Positions 53,550-62,919 of a DNA stretch of 64,000 nucleotides are shown here, in pieces. The stretch's first letter is position 1. Each line of letters opens with the position of its first letter. Under the pieces are notes generated by a model, which was not told where the DNA came from, ran no database searches, and saw nothing but the letters and a program-made list of their open reading frames with translations. Made by a program: the position numbers and the translations under genes. The DNA comes from Bacteroidota bacterium (GTDB lineage Bacteria; Bacteroidota; Bacteroidia; Cytophagales; Cyclobacteriaceae): contig JAFDYU010000008.1 of assembly GCA_018267285.1 (NCBI GenBank), positions 365,407-429,406 on the forward strand, in the 5' to 3' direction.

Positions 53550-53569
53550 AAAGGGCACGGATGCCCTTT
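53550..53569. terminator. bidirectional intrinsic terminator
   Basis: AAAGGGCA (53550-53557) pairs perfectly with TGCCCTTT (53562-53569) around CGGA, with an A-run before and Ts after. It serves the fusion gene on the plus strand and the small gene ending at 53598 on the minus strand. Confidence 0.8.
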
Positions 53570-53597
53570 AGTTTGATACGTTATTTTTAATCTTTCT

Positions 53598-53819
53598 TTA
53601 ATACTCGTCTTCGTTAAAGAAGAAATCTTCCTTGGTGGGATAGTCGGGCCAGATCTCCTCAATGTTTTCGTAGGGTTGGCCATCGTCTTCCAGTTCTTGC
53701 AGGTTTTCAACTACTTCAAGAGGTGCCCCCGAACGGATCGAAAAATCGATCAATTCATCTTTGGTGGCCGGCCAAGGCGCATCTTCCAAATACGATGCTA
53801 ATTCAAGTGTCCAGTACAT
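53598..53819 (-). CDS. DUF2795-like small acidic protein
   Basis: 73 residues from the ATG at 53819 (MYWTLELASYLEDAPWPATKDELIDF). The start codon at 53891 would add 24 residues of different, hydrophobic character and is less likely. The pattern YLEDAPWPATKDELIDFSIRSGAPLEVVENLQEL is that of DUF2795, followed by an acidic tail. The function is unknown. In Bacteroidota it is a common short conserved protein. It is divergent from ettA. Confidence 0.82.
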   Translation of the reverse strand: MYWTLELASYLEDAPWPATKDELIDFSIRSGAPLEVVENLQELEDDGQPYENIEEIWPDYPTKEDFFFNEDEY

Positions 53820-53989
53820 ATTACCCTTTAAATTTTCCGCAAAAATAGAATTAATTACACTATAAACAAGAGTTGCGAGTCGATACGCCAATTAAAAAAA
53901 AGTAACCGATTGACAGCCAGAGATAAAAGCCAAATTGTGCACATTTAACTTAAAAAGGCCATCTTTGCCGCCTCAATAGAATTATTAAC

Positions 53990-55672
53990 ATGGCAGACGA
54001 AAAAATAATTTTCTCGATGTCGGGTGTAAACAAGATTTACCCCCCACAGAAACAGGTTTTAAAAAATATCTACCTCTCCTTTTTTTACGGAGCAAAAATT
54101 GGAGTACTCGGTTTAAATGGCTCCGGAAAATCATCGTTGTTGCGAATTATAGCGGGTATTGACAAAGAATATCAGGGCGAAGTAGTTTCTGATTTGGGCT
54201 ATTCGGTAGGGCTGCTGGAGCAAGAACCACAGTTAGACAAATCAAAGACGGTAAAAGAAATTGTGGAGGAGGGCGTGAAAGAAACGGTGGCCTTACTTAA
54301 AGAATTTGAGGCGATCAATGAAAAATTTGGCGATGCCGATGTGCTGGAAAATCCGGATAAAATGGAGAAGCTCATTGCACGCCAGGGAGAAGTGCAAGAA
54401 AAGCTCGATGCCATCGGTGCGTGGGAGTTAGATCACAAACTGGAACGCGCCATGGATGCGCTCCGATGCCCGCCCTCCGATTCTAAAGTAGAACATCTTT
54501 CGGGTGGCGAGAAAAGACGCGTAGCACTTTGCAGGCTGCTGCTGCAAGAACCCGATGTGCTTTTGCTGGACGAACCAACCAACCACCTCGATGCCGAATC
54601 GGTGTTGTGGTTGGAAGAACATTTGCGCCAATACAAAGGTACCATCATTGCCGTGACACACGATCGTTATTTTCTCGACAATGTTGCCGGTTGGATTTTG
54701 GAATTGGATCGGGGGGAAGGGATTCCGTGGAAAGGAAATTATTCGAGCTGGCTCGATCAAAAACAAAAACGATTAGCACAAGAAGAGAAAACTGAGACCA
54801 AACGCCAGAAAGCCCTGGAGCGCGAATTGGAATGGGTGCGCATGAGCCCGAAAGGTCGCCATGCCAAAGGCAAAGCCCGCTTGAGTGCATACGAAAAATT
54901 GATTGGGCAAGAAGGACGGGAGAAAGAAGAAAAGTTGGAATTGTATATTCCGCCCGGCCCGCGCCTTGGCAACAAAGTAATTGAAGCAACGGGTGTAGCA
55001 AAAGGTTATGGCGATAAACTGCTTTACGAAAATCTGTCGTTCATTTTGCCGCCTGCCGGAATTGTTGGCATCATCGGGCCTAACGGTGCCGGTAAAACCA
55101 CACTCTTTAAAATGATTACCGGAAAAGAAAAGCCCGATGCCGGAACATTTTCTGTAGGCGATACGGTGAAAATCGCGTACGTGGACCAATCGCACGATGA
55201 CCTTAACCCCGAAGACTCGGTTTATCAGGCCATCACCGGAGGTAACGATCTGATGTTGATTGGCGGAAAAGAAATTAACTCGCGTGCGTATGTGAGCAAG
55301 TTCAATTTCAGTGGCACTGACCAACAGAAAAAAGTAAAAGAACTTTCGGGCGGTATGCGCAACCGCGCACATTTGGCCATTGCCTTGAAACAAGGTGGAA
55401 ATTTATTGCTGCTCGATGAGCCCACCAACGATCTTGATGTAAACACACTGCGTGCGCTGGAAGAGGCACTGGAAAATTTTGGAGGATGTGCCGTGATTAT
55501 CTCGCACGACCGCTGGTTTCTCGATCGCGTGTGCACCCACATTCTCGCTTTCGAAGGCGACTCGCAAGCTTTTTGGTTTGAAGGTACTTTCAGCGAATAC
55601 GAAGAGAACAAGAAAAAACGACTGGGCGATGACCAGCCACACCGCATCAAGTACAAGAAACTGGTGAAGTAA
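53990..55672 (+). CDS. ettA: energy-dependent translational throttle protein EttA
   Basis: 560 residues; ABC-F ATPase that binds the ribosomal E site. Two ATPase units: GLNGSGKSSLLR (about 42-53) with LSGGEKRRVALCRLLLQEPDVLLLDEPTNHLD, and GPNGAGKTTLFK (about 363-374) with LSGGMRNRAHLAIALKQGGNLLLLDEPTNDLD. The linker (about 240-310) has SWLDQKQKRLAQEEKTE and the arm segment RGKGRHAKGKARLSAYE-like GRHAKGKARLSAYEKL typical of EttA. No membrane segment. Confidence 0.95.
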   Translation: MADEKIIFSMSGVNKIYPPQKQVLKNIYLSFFYGAKIGVLGLNGSGKSSLLRIIAGIDKEYQGEVVSDLGYSVGLLEQEPQLDKSKTVKEIVEEGVKETVALLKEFEAINEKFGDADVLENPDKMEKLIARQGEVQEKLDAIGAWELDHKLERAMDALRCPPSDSKVEHLSGGEKRRVALCRLLLQEPDVLLLDEPTNHLDAESVLWLEEHLRQYKGTIIAVTHDRYFLDNVAGWILELDRGEGIPWKGNYSSWLDQKQKRLAQEEKTETKRQKALERELEWVRMSPKGRHAKGKARLSAYEKLIGQEGREKEEKLELYIPPGPRLGNKVIEATGVAKGYGDKLLYENLSFILPPAGIVGIIGPNGAGKTTLFKMITGKEKPDAGTFSVGDTVKIAYVDQSHDDLNPEDSVYQAITGGNDLMLIGGKEINSRAYVSKFNFSGTDQQKKVKELSGGMRNRAHLAIALKQGGNLLLLDEPTNDLDVNTLRALEEALENFGGCAVIISHDRWFLDRVCTHILAFEGDSQAFWFEGTFSEYEENKKKRLGDDQPHRIKYKKLVK

Positions 55673-55739
55673 TTTATTTACGTGTTGCGCACTATTGTTT
55701 GGCTGTCAGGTAGAGTTTATCGAAACGGATTTGGATAAA

Positions 55740-56660
55740 TTATTCGGCTTGTTTTTTGGGAAACATTACCGAAGACAACATGGCAATGACGAGCACAAAT
55801 AAAATTACAATAAGCGATAGCTCAATCGGTATTTTGTAAAAATCTACGATACACATCTTTACTCCCACAAAAACCAAAATTACCGACAAGCCAAATTTGA
55901 GGTAATGAAAATACTTTTCAATGCCCGATAACGCAAAGTACAAAGAACGCAACCCCAGAATGGCAAACACATTTGAGGTGTAAACAATAAACGGGTCGTC
56001 CGACACAGCGAGGATAGCCGGGATAGAATCAACGGCAAAAATCAAATCGGTGGCTTCAATTAATACAACCACCAGAAAAAGAGGAGTAGCCCAGGTTTTG
56101 TTTTCGCGCTTTACAAAAAAATTACTGCCTTCAAAATCTTGAGTTACCGAAAACATTCTTCGTGCCAGTTTCACCACCGGGTTTTTCTCGGGCTCAATTT
56201 TCGTGTCGTCCGATAACAGGATTTTTATGCCGGTATAAATCAGGAAGCTTCCAAAAATATAAATAAGCCAGTGGAAGCGATGGATAAGCTCGATACCGGA
56301 AAAAATAAAGATCACCCGCATGACCAACGCACCTAAAATGCCCCAGAATAAAACCTTGTGCTGATATTCCTGAGGCACATTAAAATATGAAAAGATTAAA
56401 ATGATAACGAAAATATTATCAATGCTTAGAGTTTTCTCGATGAGGTAACCCGTAAAAAATTCAACCCCTTTTTCTTCACCGAAATGGGAATAGATAAACA
56501 CGTTGAAGATCATGGCGGCCGTTATCCAAACACCGGTCCACACCAACGCCTCTTTTATAGAAACAACATGTAATTTTCTGTGAAAGACACCCAGATCCAG
56601 GGCGAGCATTAACACAACAAACAGGTTGAAACCAACCCAAAGCGCAACCGACTCATTCAT
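55740..56660 (-). CDS. TerC-family membrane protein
   Basis: 306 residues with about eight membrane segments. Typical TerC pieces: ALDLGVFHRK (about 20-29), EKTLSIDNIFVIILIF (about 72-87), and AVDSIPAILAVSDDPFIVYTSNVFAILGLRSLYF (about 205-240), with conserved Asp residues thought to bind metal. It belongs to the Alx/MeeF/TerC group linked to manganese export or metal loading of exported enzymes. No tellurite operon accompanies it. It is convergent with ettA. Confidence 0.92.
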   Translation of the reverse strand: MNESVALWVGFNLFVVLMLALDLGVFHRKLHVVSIKEALVWTGVWITAAMIFNVFIYSHFGEEKGVEFFTGYLIEKTLSIDNIFVIILIFSYFNVPQEYQHKVLFWGILGALVMRVIFIFSGIELIHRFHWLIYIFGSFLIYTGIKILLSDDTKIEPEKNPVVKLARRMFSVTQDFEGSNFFVKRENKTWATPLFLVVVLIEATDLIFAVDSIPAILAVSDDPFIVYTSNVFAILGLRSLYFALSGIEKYFHYLKFGLSVILVFVGVKMCIVDFYKIPIELSLIVILFVLVIAMLSSVMFPKKQAE

Positions 56661-56720
56661 TCAGGAAAAATAATAAATTAGAATGAAACTCAATGCATTA
56701 CTGAAATGAATTATGCTTCT

Positions 56721-57863
56721 TTAGTTCTCGAAAGTTTTGATGGCGTAAAGCTGCTTCATTTGGTTTTTAACAATGCGATCGGGCGTTAACGCATTCGATA
56801 ACTTTAACAGCTTTTGCCCTAAACTATGGTGTACCAGTTTGCCAAACATCCACGACATGTTTACGATGCCGTCCACTTTCTTCCTTCGTTCATTTTCAAA
56901 AAATTCAAAAGATTTGTGGTGATCATTAACCCGCGAAAGAATATGGCTGATGTAGTAGGCGTCTTCTACACCTTGTGCGCCACCTTGCCCCATGTTGGGT
57001 GTGGTGGCATGACCAGCGTCTCCAATCAGACAAATTCTTCCATGGTGCCAACTCGGTAGGCGTTTCAAATCGCAAATGTCGTTTCGGATGATTCGTTCAT
57101 CCGGTGTGCTCTCAATTATTTGATTTACCAAAGGCGAAAACCCGTTGTACAGTTGAAGTAGCTTGGATTTTAAATTGGGCTTATCATCAGTTCCACCCTC
57201 TGCTGCGTTGACTACGGCAAACCAATAGACTTTACTTTTTTCTATTACCGAAAACCCAAACCGAATATTTTTACCCCAGGCCTCGGTGCACGAGGCGGCA
57301 AGCTCACCCGTCAACTCGATGTCTGCCACTCCGCGCCAGCAGGTTTGTCCCGAGTAGCGAATGTGTGCATGGGGCATAATGCAGTCTCTTACCTTCGACC
57401 GCAATCCGTCTGCACCTAAAAGTATTGAAGAATTTATTTTCGCATGTTTAAACGCAACGGCTACCGATTTTTCCTTTTCTGAAAGAGAAATAAATTCGTG
57501 ATTAAGATGCACAGTTTGCGCGGGCAGATTCTGAAAAAGTACAGTCTGCAATTTTGCTCTGTGAATTGAAACAATACGGTTGCCGTCATCGTCAGAAATA
57601 AAATCTTTTCTGGATTTTCGAATGGGCTTGAGCTTATCATCGGTAATTTCTACCCGTTGCAGTTCTACACCGTTGCTCCTGATTTCACGGTCGATGCCAA
57701 GCCAGCTAAATACTTTCATGGCATTGGGCGCCATCCAGATTCCAGCTCCAACTTCATTAAGTGCCGAAGCTCTTTCGTAAACATTGCACGAAATCCCTAA
57801 TTTGTTTAACGCCAATGCAGTTGTTAGCCCGGTTATCCCACCTCCAATAATTGCAATTTTCAT
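56721..57863 (-). CDS. FAD-dependent monooxygenase
   Basis: 380 residues from the ATG at 57863. The FAD-binding motif GGGITGLTTALALNKLGI is at residues about 7-24. The second motif GDAGHATTPNMGQGGAQGVEDAYYI is near 270-295. It is of the salicylate hydroxylase/PHBH-like class that hydroxylates aromatic or related compounds with NAD(P)H. The substrate cannot be named. A hydrolase gene lies 21 bp upstream on the same strand, so the two probably share a transcript. Confidence 0.88.
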   Translation of the reverse strand: MKIAIIGGGITGLTTALALNKLGISCNVYERASALNEVGAGIWMAPNAMKVFSWLGIDREIRSNGVELQRVEITDDKLKPIRKSRKDFISDDDGNRIVSIHRAKLQTVLFQNLPAQTVHLNHEFISLSEKEKSVAVAFKHAKINSSILLGADGLRSKVRDCIMPHAHIRYSGQTCWRGVADIELTGELAASCTEAWGKNIRFGFSVIEKSKVYWFAVVNAAEGGTDDKPNLKSKLLQLYNGFSPLVNQIIESTPDERIIRNDICDLKRLPSWHHGRICLIGDAGHATTPNMGQGGAQGVEDAYYISHILSRVNDHHKSFEFFENERRKKVDGIVNMSWMFGKLVHHSLGQKLLKLSNALTPDRIVKNQMKQLYAIKTFEN

Positions 57864-57884
57864 TTCCAAAAGTCAACACTTAGA

Positions 57885-58655
57885 TTATTCTTCATCGAGG
57901 AATTTTTCCAGGATAGAAACAATGAATTCATTTTTTTTAAAATCAGGATTTAATGTAGTGATCTCGCCCATGTACGCACCGTGGCCACCCGGGATGATGG
58001 CAAGCGAACCGTTCGTAACTAATTTCGACATGGCAACGATGTGCTCTGAGGTGGCTACATCTTTATCGCCATTGATAAATAAAACAGGCGATTTTATAGA
58101 TTGCAAATCTGCATCGGAAAAATCTTTGAAATGGATCATGCGGTCGGCACACTTTCGATGCATGGTCAACAGTTTGGTGTTATCGGGGTTCACTTCGATA
58201 AACGCATCTTTGTATTGTTGCGGCATCTGATCGAACGTACCGTTTTTCATGAACTCCCAAAATTGGGGGAACGTACCATCTCTTTTTAGCAAGACCGAGC
58301 CGGCAACAATCTTGCGGCAAAGCTGGGGATGCCGGATGGCAATTTGCAAGGCGGTGTTGCCTCCATTGCTGAAACCAAAAATATCAGCCTTAGCAATTTT
58401 TAGGTTTTTCAAAAGCAGAGCGACATCATCGGCATCTTGTTCAAAAGAAATTCCATCGGGCCGGTCTCCGGTTCTGCCGTGTGCCTGTAACTCAACGCAT
58501 ATCAGTTGTCGGTTTTTGGAAAGCAACGGGATGATGCGGCCAAATGAAGTTTGAATGGTTGAGCCGCCTCCGTGAATCAGAACGAGAGGCTTTCCATCTC
58601 CATAAATTTCATAATACATTTTTATTCCGTTCACATCCGTGTAGCCGGCTATCAT
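57885..58655 (-). CDS. alpha/beta hydrolase
   Basis: 256 residues. The oxyanion region LVLIHGGGSTIQTSFG is near 30-45, the nucleophile motif GFSNGGN near 97-103 (Ser), the acid DKDVATSEH near 197 and the catalytic His in PGGHGAYMGE near 223-232. No signal peptide. Its neighbour, a flavin monooxygenase, follows after 21 bp. Both may act on a small aromatic compound, but this is inferred. Confidence 0.9.
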   Translation of the reverse strand: MIAGYTDVNGIKMYYEIYGDGKPLVLIHGGGSTIQTSFGRIIPLLSKNRQLICVELQAHGRTGDRPDGISFEQDADDVALLLKNLKIAKADIFGFSNGGNTALQIAIRHPQLCRKIVAGSVLLKRDGTFPQFWEFMKNGTFDQMPQQYKDAFIEVNPDNTKLLTMHRKCADRMIHFKDFSDADLQSIKSPVLFINGDKDVATSEHIVAMSKLVTNGSLAIIPGGHGAYMGEITTLNPDFKKNEFIVSILEKFLDEE

Positions 58656-58714
58656 AATACAGTTTCGGATTTAAGTCAGTCTATTAAAAAGAAGATGGAT
58701 TAAAAATAATTTTT

Positions 58715-60703
58715 CTATCTGGGCCACACATTGTCTTTGGTGTCGTCATCCGGAAACCGGCCGAAGGGGTCGTAGGTAATTTTCTTTATTTTACGCGCAC
58801 CAAAAGTAAGGTCGGCCTCAAACGTTTTGTTGCCCGAAAACCAGACATCAACAGGCCAGGCTACGATGGCCGTGTTTTTATCAATTATTTTGGCATTCGG
58901 CATGGTGCCCAATGCCGGGCCTTCTTCTTCAAACTCCACTTTCAGTACAACAGGCGAAGGCATCTGGCCAGCCTGATAAATTGTAACATGAGTTTTTTTG
59001 CCGGAAGGTTTTACATCTTGTATCGAACCATTTACCGACTCGGTGGTCCACAACCAATAATACCAAAACCACTCGAGGTTTTGCCCGAGTTCGTTATTCA
59101 TAAAGAATATGTAATCCCACGGAGACGGATGTTTAAATGCCCAGGTAGCTGCGTATTTTTTCATGGCGCTAATCACAGCTTTATCGCCAACAATGCCGCC
59201 CAACATAGAAAGCATAAGAGGTGTTTTGCCGTAGGTTTGAAATCCATATCCGGTTCCCGCATCATTGGCGCTCCACATCATCGTTGCTTCGTTTTCACTT
59301 CCGCTCATGTTGCCGTATCGTTGGCCGATTCCATCTAAATCGTAGGGCTTACCTTCCGAATCGGCATCCGAAAGGATATTCATGTATTGGTTGAAGCCTT
59401 CGTCCATCCATCCGTAGCGTGTTTCGTTGTTGCTCACGGTCATCGGCCACCACTGATGCCCGGTTTCATGGTCTGCTGCTCCCTGGTTGGAATTGATTAC
59501 CATGGGATATTCCATGCCCGCGCTCGGGCCATCTTGCAAGGTAAGTTGTGGAAAAGGGTAGGGTATCCACAACGAAGAATAAAATTCTAAAGCGTGCCGT
59601 GCCGCTTGCCCTGCTTTTTCAAAATACTTAGCTCGAGTGGGAAGATACACCATGTGTACAGGAACTGCGCCTTTGCCCGGAATGGTAGCACGTGTTGTTT
59701 TCCAGATAAAGTTGGGAGACGTAGCCCACGCAAAATCATTGACCTGATCGGCCACTAAATGCCATGTGAGTGTTTTGCCCGGTGCAGTTGCCTTGCCGGG
59801 GCCTCGTTCTTCTTCGCCTACAATTGTTATCTCATCGTTAGAATCCAACACTTTGGTGAGGCGTTGTTGTGCGGTTTCCGTCAACACTTCTTTTGGGTTT
59901 TGCAACACACCGGTGCCGCTTACAATCCACCCGGCAGGCACGGTAAGGCTTACATCGAAGCGCCCAAAATTATTGTAGAACTCCGCAGGGCCGAGGTAGG
60001 TGCTCGTTTCCCAGCCGCGCAGGTCATCGTAATTTGCCAATCGCGGATACCATTGTGTGGGCTGAAACAGGGTGCTGTCCCACCGCTGCGTCATACGATG
60101 GCCGCGGCCGTTGGTTCCTCCCGGCAGTTTTGTGTTCCAGGCAATTTCAAGTGTTGTTTTTTTACCGGCCTTTATCGGCTCATCCAAAGTGATTGTGGCT
60201 ACCGTTTGTGTGAGGCCAAAGACTGCTAGCTTGGCCGGCTCGCCTCTTTTTGCGGGAGCGGCTTTTAAATCAACATTTTTTCCTCCAACTATTAAACTGG
60301 AGATGATCATGCCGTTGGTTGTTTCGGCAGGTGTAGAAAAACCACGCGGAACATCAGCCCGAAAAATATTATGATCCAAACGCAACACAATTCGAGTCAT
60401 GTCTTCCGGACTATTATTATAGACATCGATCTTTTCGGTGCCGGAAATAGTTTGTGTATGCGGATCCAGACTTGCTTGAATGGTGTAATCGGTTTGCAGC
60501 TGCCAATAATGTGGGCCGGGTTTTCCGGAAAAATCACGAGTTCCGTCTTTCATTGCTTTTCGGATGGAGTTGGTGAGCGGCACATCTTTGCGGATGGAGC
60601 GCTGCTCCGTTTCAATAGTTTTGCGCAGTGGTGTGGGCGACTGTTGCGCAAAAACAGATATGCCGAAGGCAATGAGGAAGAGTGTTGTTAAACGTGCAAA
60701 CAT
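58715..60703 (-). CDS. secreted M1-family metallopeptidase
   Basis: 662 residues with signal peptide MFARLTTLFLIAFGISVFAQ. The M1 zinc motif is DHETGHQWW (HExxH, about 400-408) with the third ligand in DEGFNQYM about 20 residues later. AGMEYPMVINSN is the GAMEN-like exopeptidase loop upstream. The N-terminal saddle domain (IQASLDPHTQTISGTEKIDVYN) is present. It is likely a periplasmic aminopeptidase, like other Bacteroidota M1 enzymes. Confidence 0.93.
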   Translation of the reverse strand: MFARLTTLFLIAFGISVFAQQSPTPLRKTIETEQRSIRKDVPLTNSIRKAMKDGTRDFSGKPGPHYWQLQTDYTIQASLDPHTQTISGTEKIDVYNNSPEDMTRIVLRLDHNIFRADVPRGFSTPAETTNGMIISSLIVGGKNVDLKAAPAKRGEPAKLAVFGLTQTVATITLDEPIKAGKKTTLEIAWNTKLPGGTNGRGHRMTQRWDSTLFQPTQWYPRLANYDDLRGWETSTYLGPAEFYNNFGRFDVSLTVPAGWIVSGTGVLQNPKEVLTETAQQRLTKVLDSNDEITIVGEEERGPGKATAPGKTLTWHLVADQVNDFAWATSPNFIWKTTRATIPGKGAVPVHMVYLPTRAKYFEKAGQAARHALEFYSSLWIPYPFPQLTLQDGPSAGMEYPMVINSNQGAADHETGHQWWPMTVSNNETRYGWMDEGFNQYMNILSDADSEGKPYDLDGIGQRYGNMSGSENEATMMWSANDAGTGYGFQTYGKTPLMLSMLGGIVGDKAVISAMKKYAATWAFKHPSPWDYIFFMNNELGQNLEWFWYYWLWTTESVNGSIQDVKPSGKKTHVTIYQAGQMPSPVVLKVEFEEEGPALGTMPNAKIIDKNTAIVAWPVDVWFSGNKTFEADLTFGARKIKKITYDPFGRFPDDDTKDNVWPR

Positions 60704-60791
60704 GGTTGTGATTTTAATTGATACTATGCAATATATTGAAAAGTAAAAATAAACGAAGTACTTGTTTTACGGTAAGTTCAGATCAGACAAT

Positions 60792-61235
60792 TTACGGTTT
60801 AAAGATTTGCCTTGTGGAAACTGCAATCCTGTTCCAGGCGTTGATGGTTACAATCAGCATAATTATTTGAGCGGTTAATTTTTCTCCAAACAAACTCAAC
60901 ACTTTGTTGTACGTATCATCGGCAACACCTTTTTCAGAAATTTTTGTTACCTCTTCGGTAAGCTGTAGCAATGCCCGTTCTTCTTCCGTAAACAAATGCG
61001 ATTCATGCCAAACAGACAAAGCAAAAATCCTTCTTGGGCTTTCTCCCAATTTAAGCGCATCTTCGGTGTGCATGTCGAGGCAATAGGCACATCCGTTTAT
61101 TTGAGATGCCCGCATTTTTATGAGCTCTTTAAGTTTTTGGTTTAGCGGGCAAGTCTTTCCGTAATTTTCTAATGCCATCATTGCCTGATAGGCTGCGGGA
61201 TCAGTTTCCGTAATTGATTTTCTTTTGTTGTTCAT
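60792..61235 (-). CDS. AhpD-like carboxymuconolactone decarboxylase-family protein
   Basis: 147 residues from the ATG at 61235 (MNNKRKSITETDP). The CMD/AhpD core has KELIKMRASQINGCAYCLDMHTEDA with the redox CxxC-like CAYC and a nearby His (about 57-70). It likely reduces peroxides or acts as an antioxidant partner; the substrate is unknown. The frame is open 18 codons upstream. It is divergent from the decarboxylase gene. Confidence 0.9.
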   Translation of the reverse strand: MNNKRKSITETDPAAYQAMMALENYGKTCPLNQKLKELIKMRASQINGCAYCLDMHTEDALKLGESPRRIFALSVWHESHLFTEEERALLQLTEEVTKISEKGVADDTYNKVLSLFGEKLTAQIIMLIVTINAWNRIAVSTRQIFKP

Positions 61236-61357
61236 AAAATGATTTTTATCAGGAGATTTACTTTTTAATACTACACTATATTCGCACAACTAATTTTAAA
61301 ACACTAAGCCCAACTTTACAACAAATTTTATTTAGAGCCATAAAACTGTACAAAAAA

Positions 61358-62806
61358 ATGACCAACTCATCCGCTTTAATCTCAACTATCAAAAAATTGG
61401 AGACCGAAAGCCTGCCGCTTGAAGTGCCGGCTCAACAGAGGGCTACTCTGTTAAAAGAAGTAGATCGTTATACCGATACTTTCCTAAATACACTTCCACA
61501 GCAAAAAGCCTACAACAAAGAGGGTTATGAACGTACAGAAGCAGACGATGCATTTGAAATAAACGGAGATCAAATCCAACTCGATGATTTGATTCAATTA
61601 CTTCAGGAGCGTGTTGACAACACCGGACTAAATCCGGCATCGGGCGGACACTTGGGTTATATTCCGGCAGGAGGTATCTACACCTCTGCACTTGCCGATT
61701 ACATTGCTGCTGTAACCAATCGTTATTCGGGAGTTTTTTATGCCTCACCCGGAGCCGTGCGAATTGAGAATGTGCTGATTCGTTGGATTGGAAAACTGAT
61801 TGGCTACTCCGAAAATTTTGGTGGCAACATTACTTCTGGCGGCAGTCTGGCCAATCTTATTTCCATTGCCGCTGCGCGTACAGCATTTAAACTGAAAGGC
61901 GTGGATATTAAATCTTCTGTGATTTATATCTGCCAGCAGGCACACCACAGCATTTTGAAAGCACTAAAGTTAACCGGCTTAGACGAATGCATAATTCGGG
62001 TTATTGACCTCGATCCTTTTTACCGGATGGATTTGCAAATCCTTCGCAAACAGATTGAACGCGATCGAGCCGAAGGCCTTCGCCCCTTTATTCTTTTTGC
62101 CAATGCGGGGTCAACCGATGTAGGTGCTGTTGATCCGCTTGAAGAAATGGGAACAATAGCGAAAGAATATCAGCTTTGGTTTCACGTAGATGCAGCCTAC
62201 GGTGGTTTTTTTCTGATGACCGAAGAAGGAAGAAAAAAGATGAAAGGCATCAACCAGGCCGATTCGGTTATCCTTGATCCGCATAAGGGATTGTTTCTTC
62301 CGTACGGCTCGGGCATGGTGATGGTAAAAAATGTGCAACATCTTTTTGAGGCCAATAATTTTGATGCCAACTACATGCAAGATTCGGTTGGCGAAAATTT
62401 CGAATATTCCCCCGCCCAACTGTCGCCCGAACTAAGCCGGCATTTCAGAGGCTTGCGCATGTGGTTGCCACTGAAATTGCATGGCCCGAAACCTTTTGCC
62501 GCTTGTCTCGATGAAAAAATTTTGCTGGCTCGCTACTTTTATGAAAAAGTAAAAAAGATAGGGTTTCAAACAGGGCCAGAACCTGATCTTTCCATTGTTA
62601 TCTTTTGGTATGAACTCACAGAGGGCAATGCCAATGAATATAATAAAAACATCATCACCAAAATTCAACACGATGGTCGTGTTTTTATATCATCAACATT
62701 AATTAAAGAAAAATTTTTAATGCGGTTTGCAGCGCTGTCGTTCAGAACTCATTTAAAGCAGGTTGACTTACTGTTGAGCCTGTTGGAAGAATCCGTGCAA
62801 AAGTGA
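61358..62806 (+). CDS. PLP-dependent (aromatic-L-amino-acid) decarboxylase-like protein
   Basis: 482 residues of the group II PLP decarboxylase family. HLGYIPAGG (about 89-97), ITSGGSLANLISIAAAR (about 164-180), HVDAAYGG (about 276-283, with the PLP-pairing Asp) and DPHKGLFLPYG (about 307-317, PLP Lys) occur in order. The substrate among aromatic amino acids, histidine or others is not clear. It is divergent from the AhpD-like gene and stands alone. Confidence 0.9.
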   Translation: MTNSSALISTIKKLETESLPLEVPAQQRATLLKEVDRYTDTFLNTLPQQKAYNKEGYERTEADDAFEINGDQIQLDDLIQLLQERVDNTGLNPASGGHLGYIPAGGIYTSALADYIAAVTNRYSGVFYASPGAVRIENVLIRWIGKLIGYSENFGGNITSGGSLANLISIAAARTAFKLKGVDIKSSVIYICQQAHHSILKALKLTGLDECIIRVIDLDPFYRMDLQILRKQIERDRAEGLRPFILFANAGSTDVGAVDPLEEMGTIAKEYQLWFHVDAAYGGFFLMTEEGRKKMKGINQADSVILDPHKGLFLPYGSGMVMVKNVQHLFEANNFDANYMQDSVGENFEYSPAQLSPELSRHFRGLRMWLPLKLHGPKPFAACLDEKILLARYFYEKVKKIGFQTGPEPDLSIVIFWYELTEGNANEYNKNIITKIQHDGRVFISSTLIKEKFLMRFAALSFRTHLKQVDLLLSLLEESVQK

Positions 62807-62919
62807 GATCGTTCAAATTCCATTTTCTTGCCGCCCGAAAAGAAATATTACCTCATTTGGAAAATATACTGTGATTGTTTGTGCTGAGACTACTTTCGGG
62901 GTTTGAATATTAACCAATC

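Noticed and set aside
55740-56660. Tellurite resistance operon
   Set aside because: Only a lone TerC-family protein is present; no terA, terB, terD or terZ-like genes nearby.
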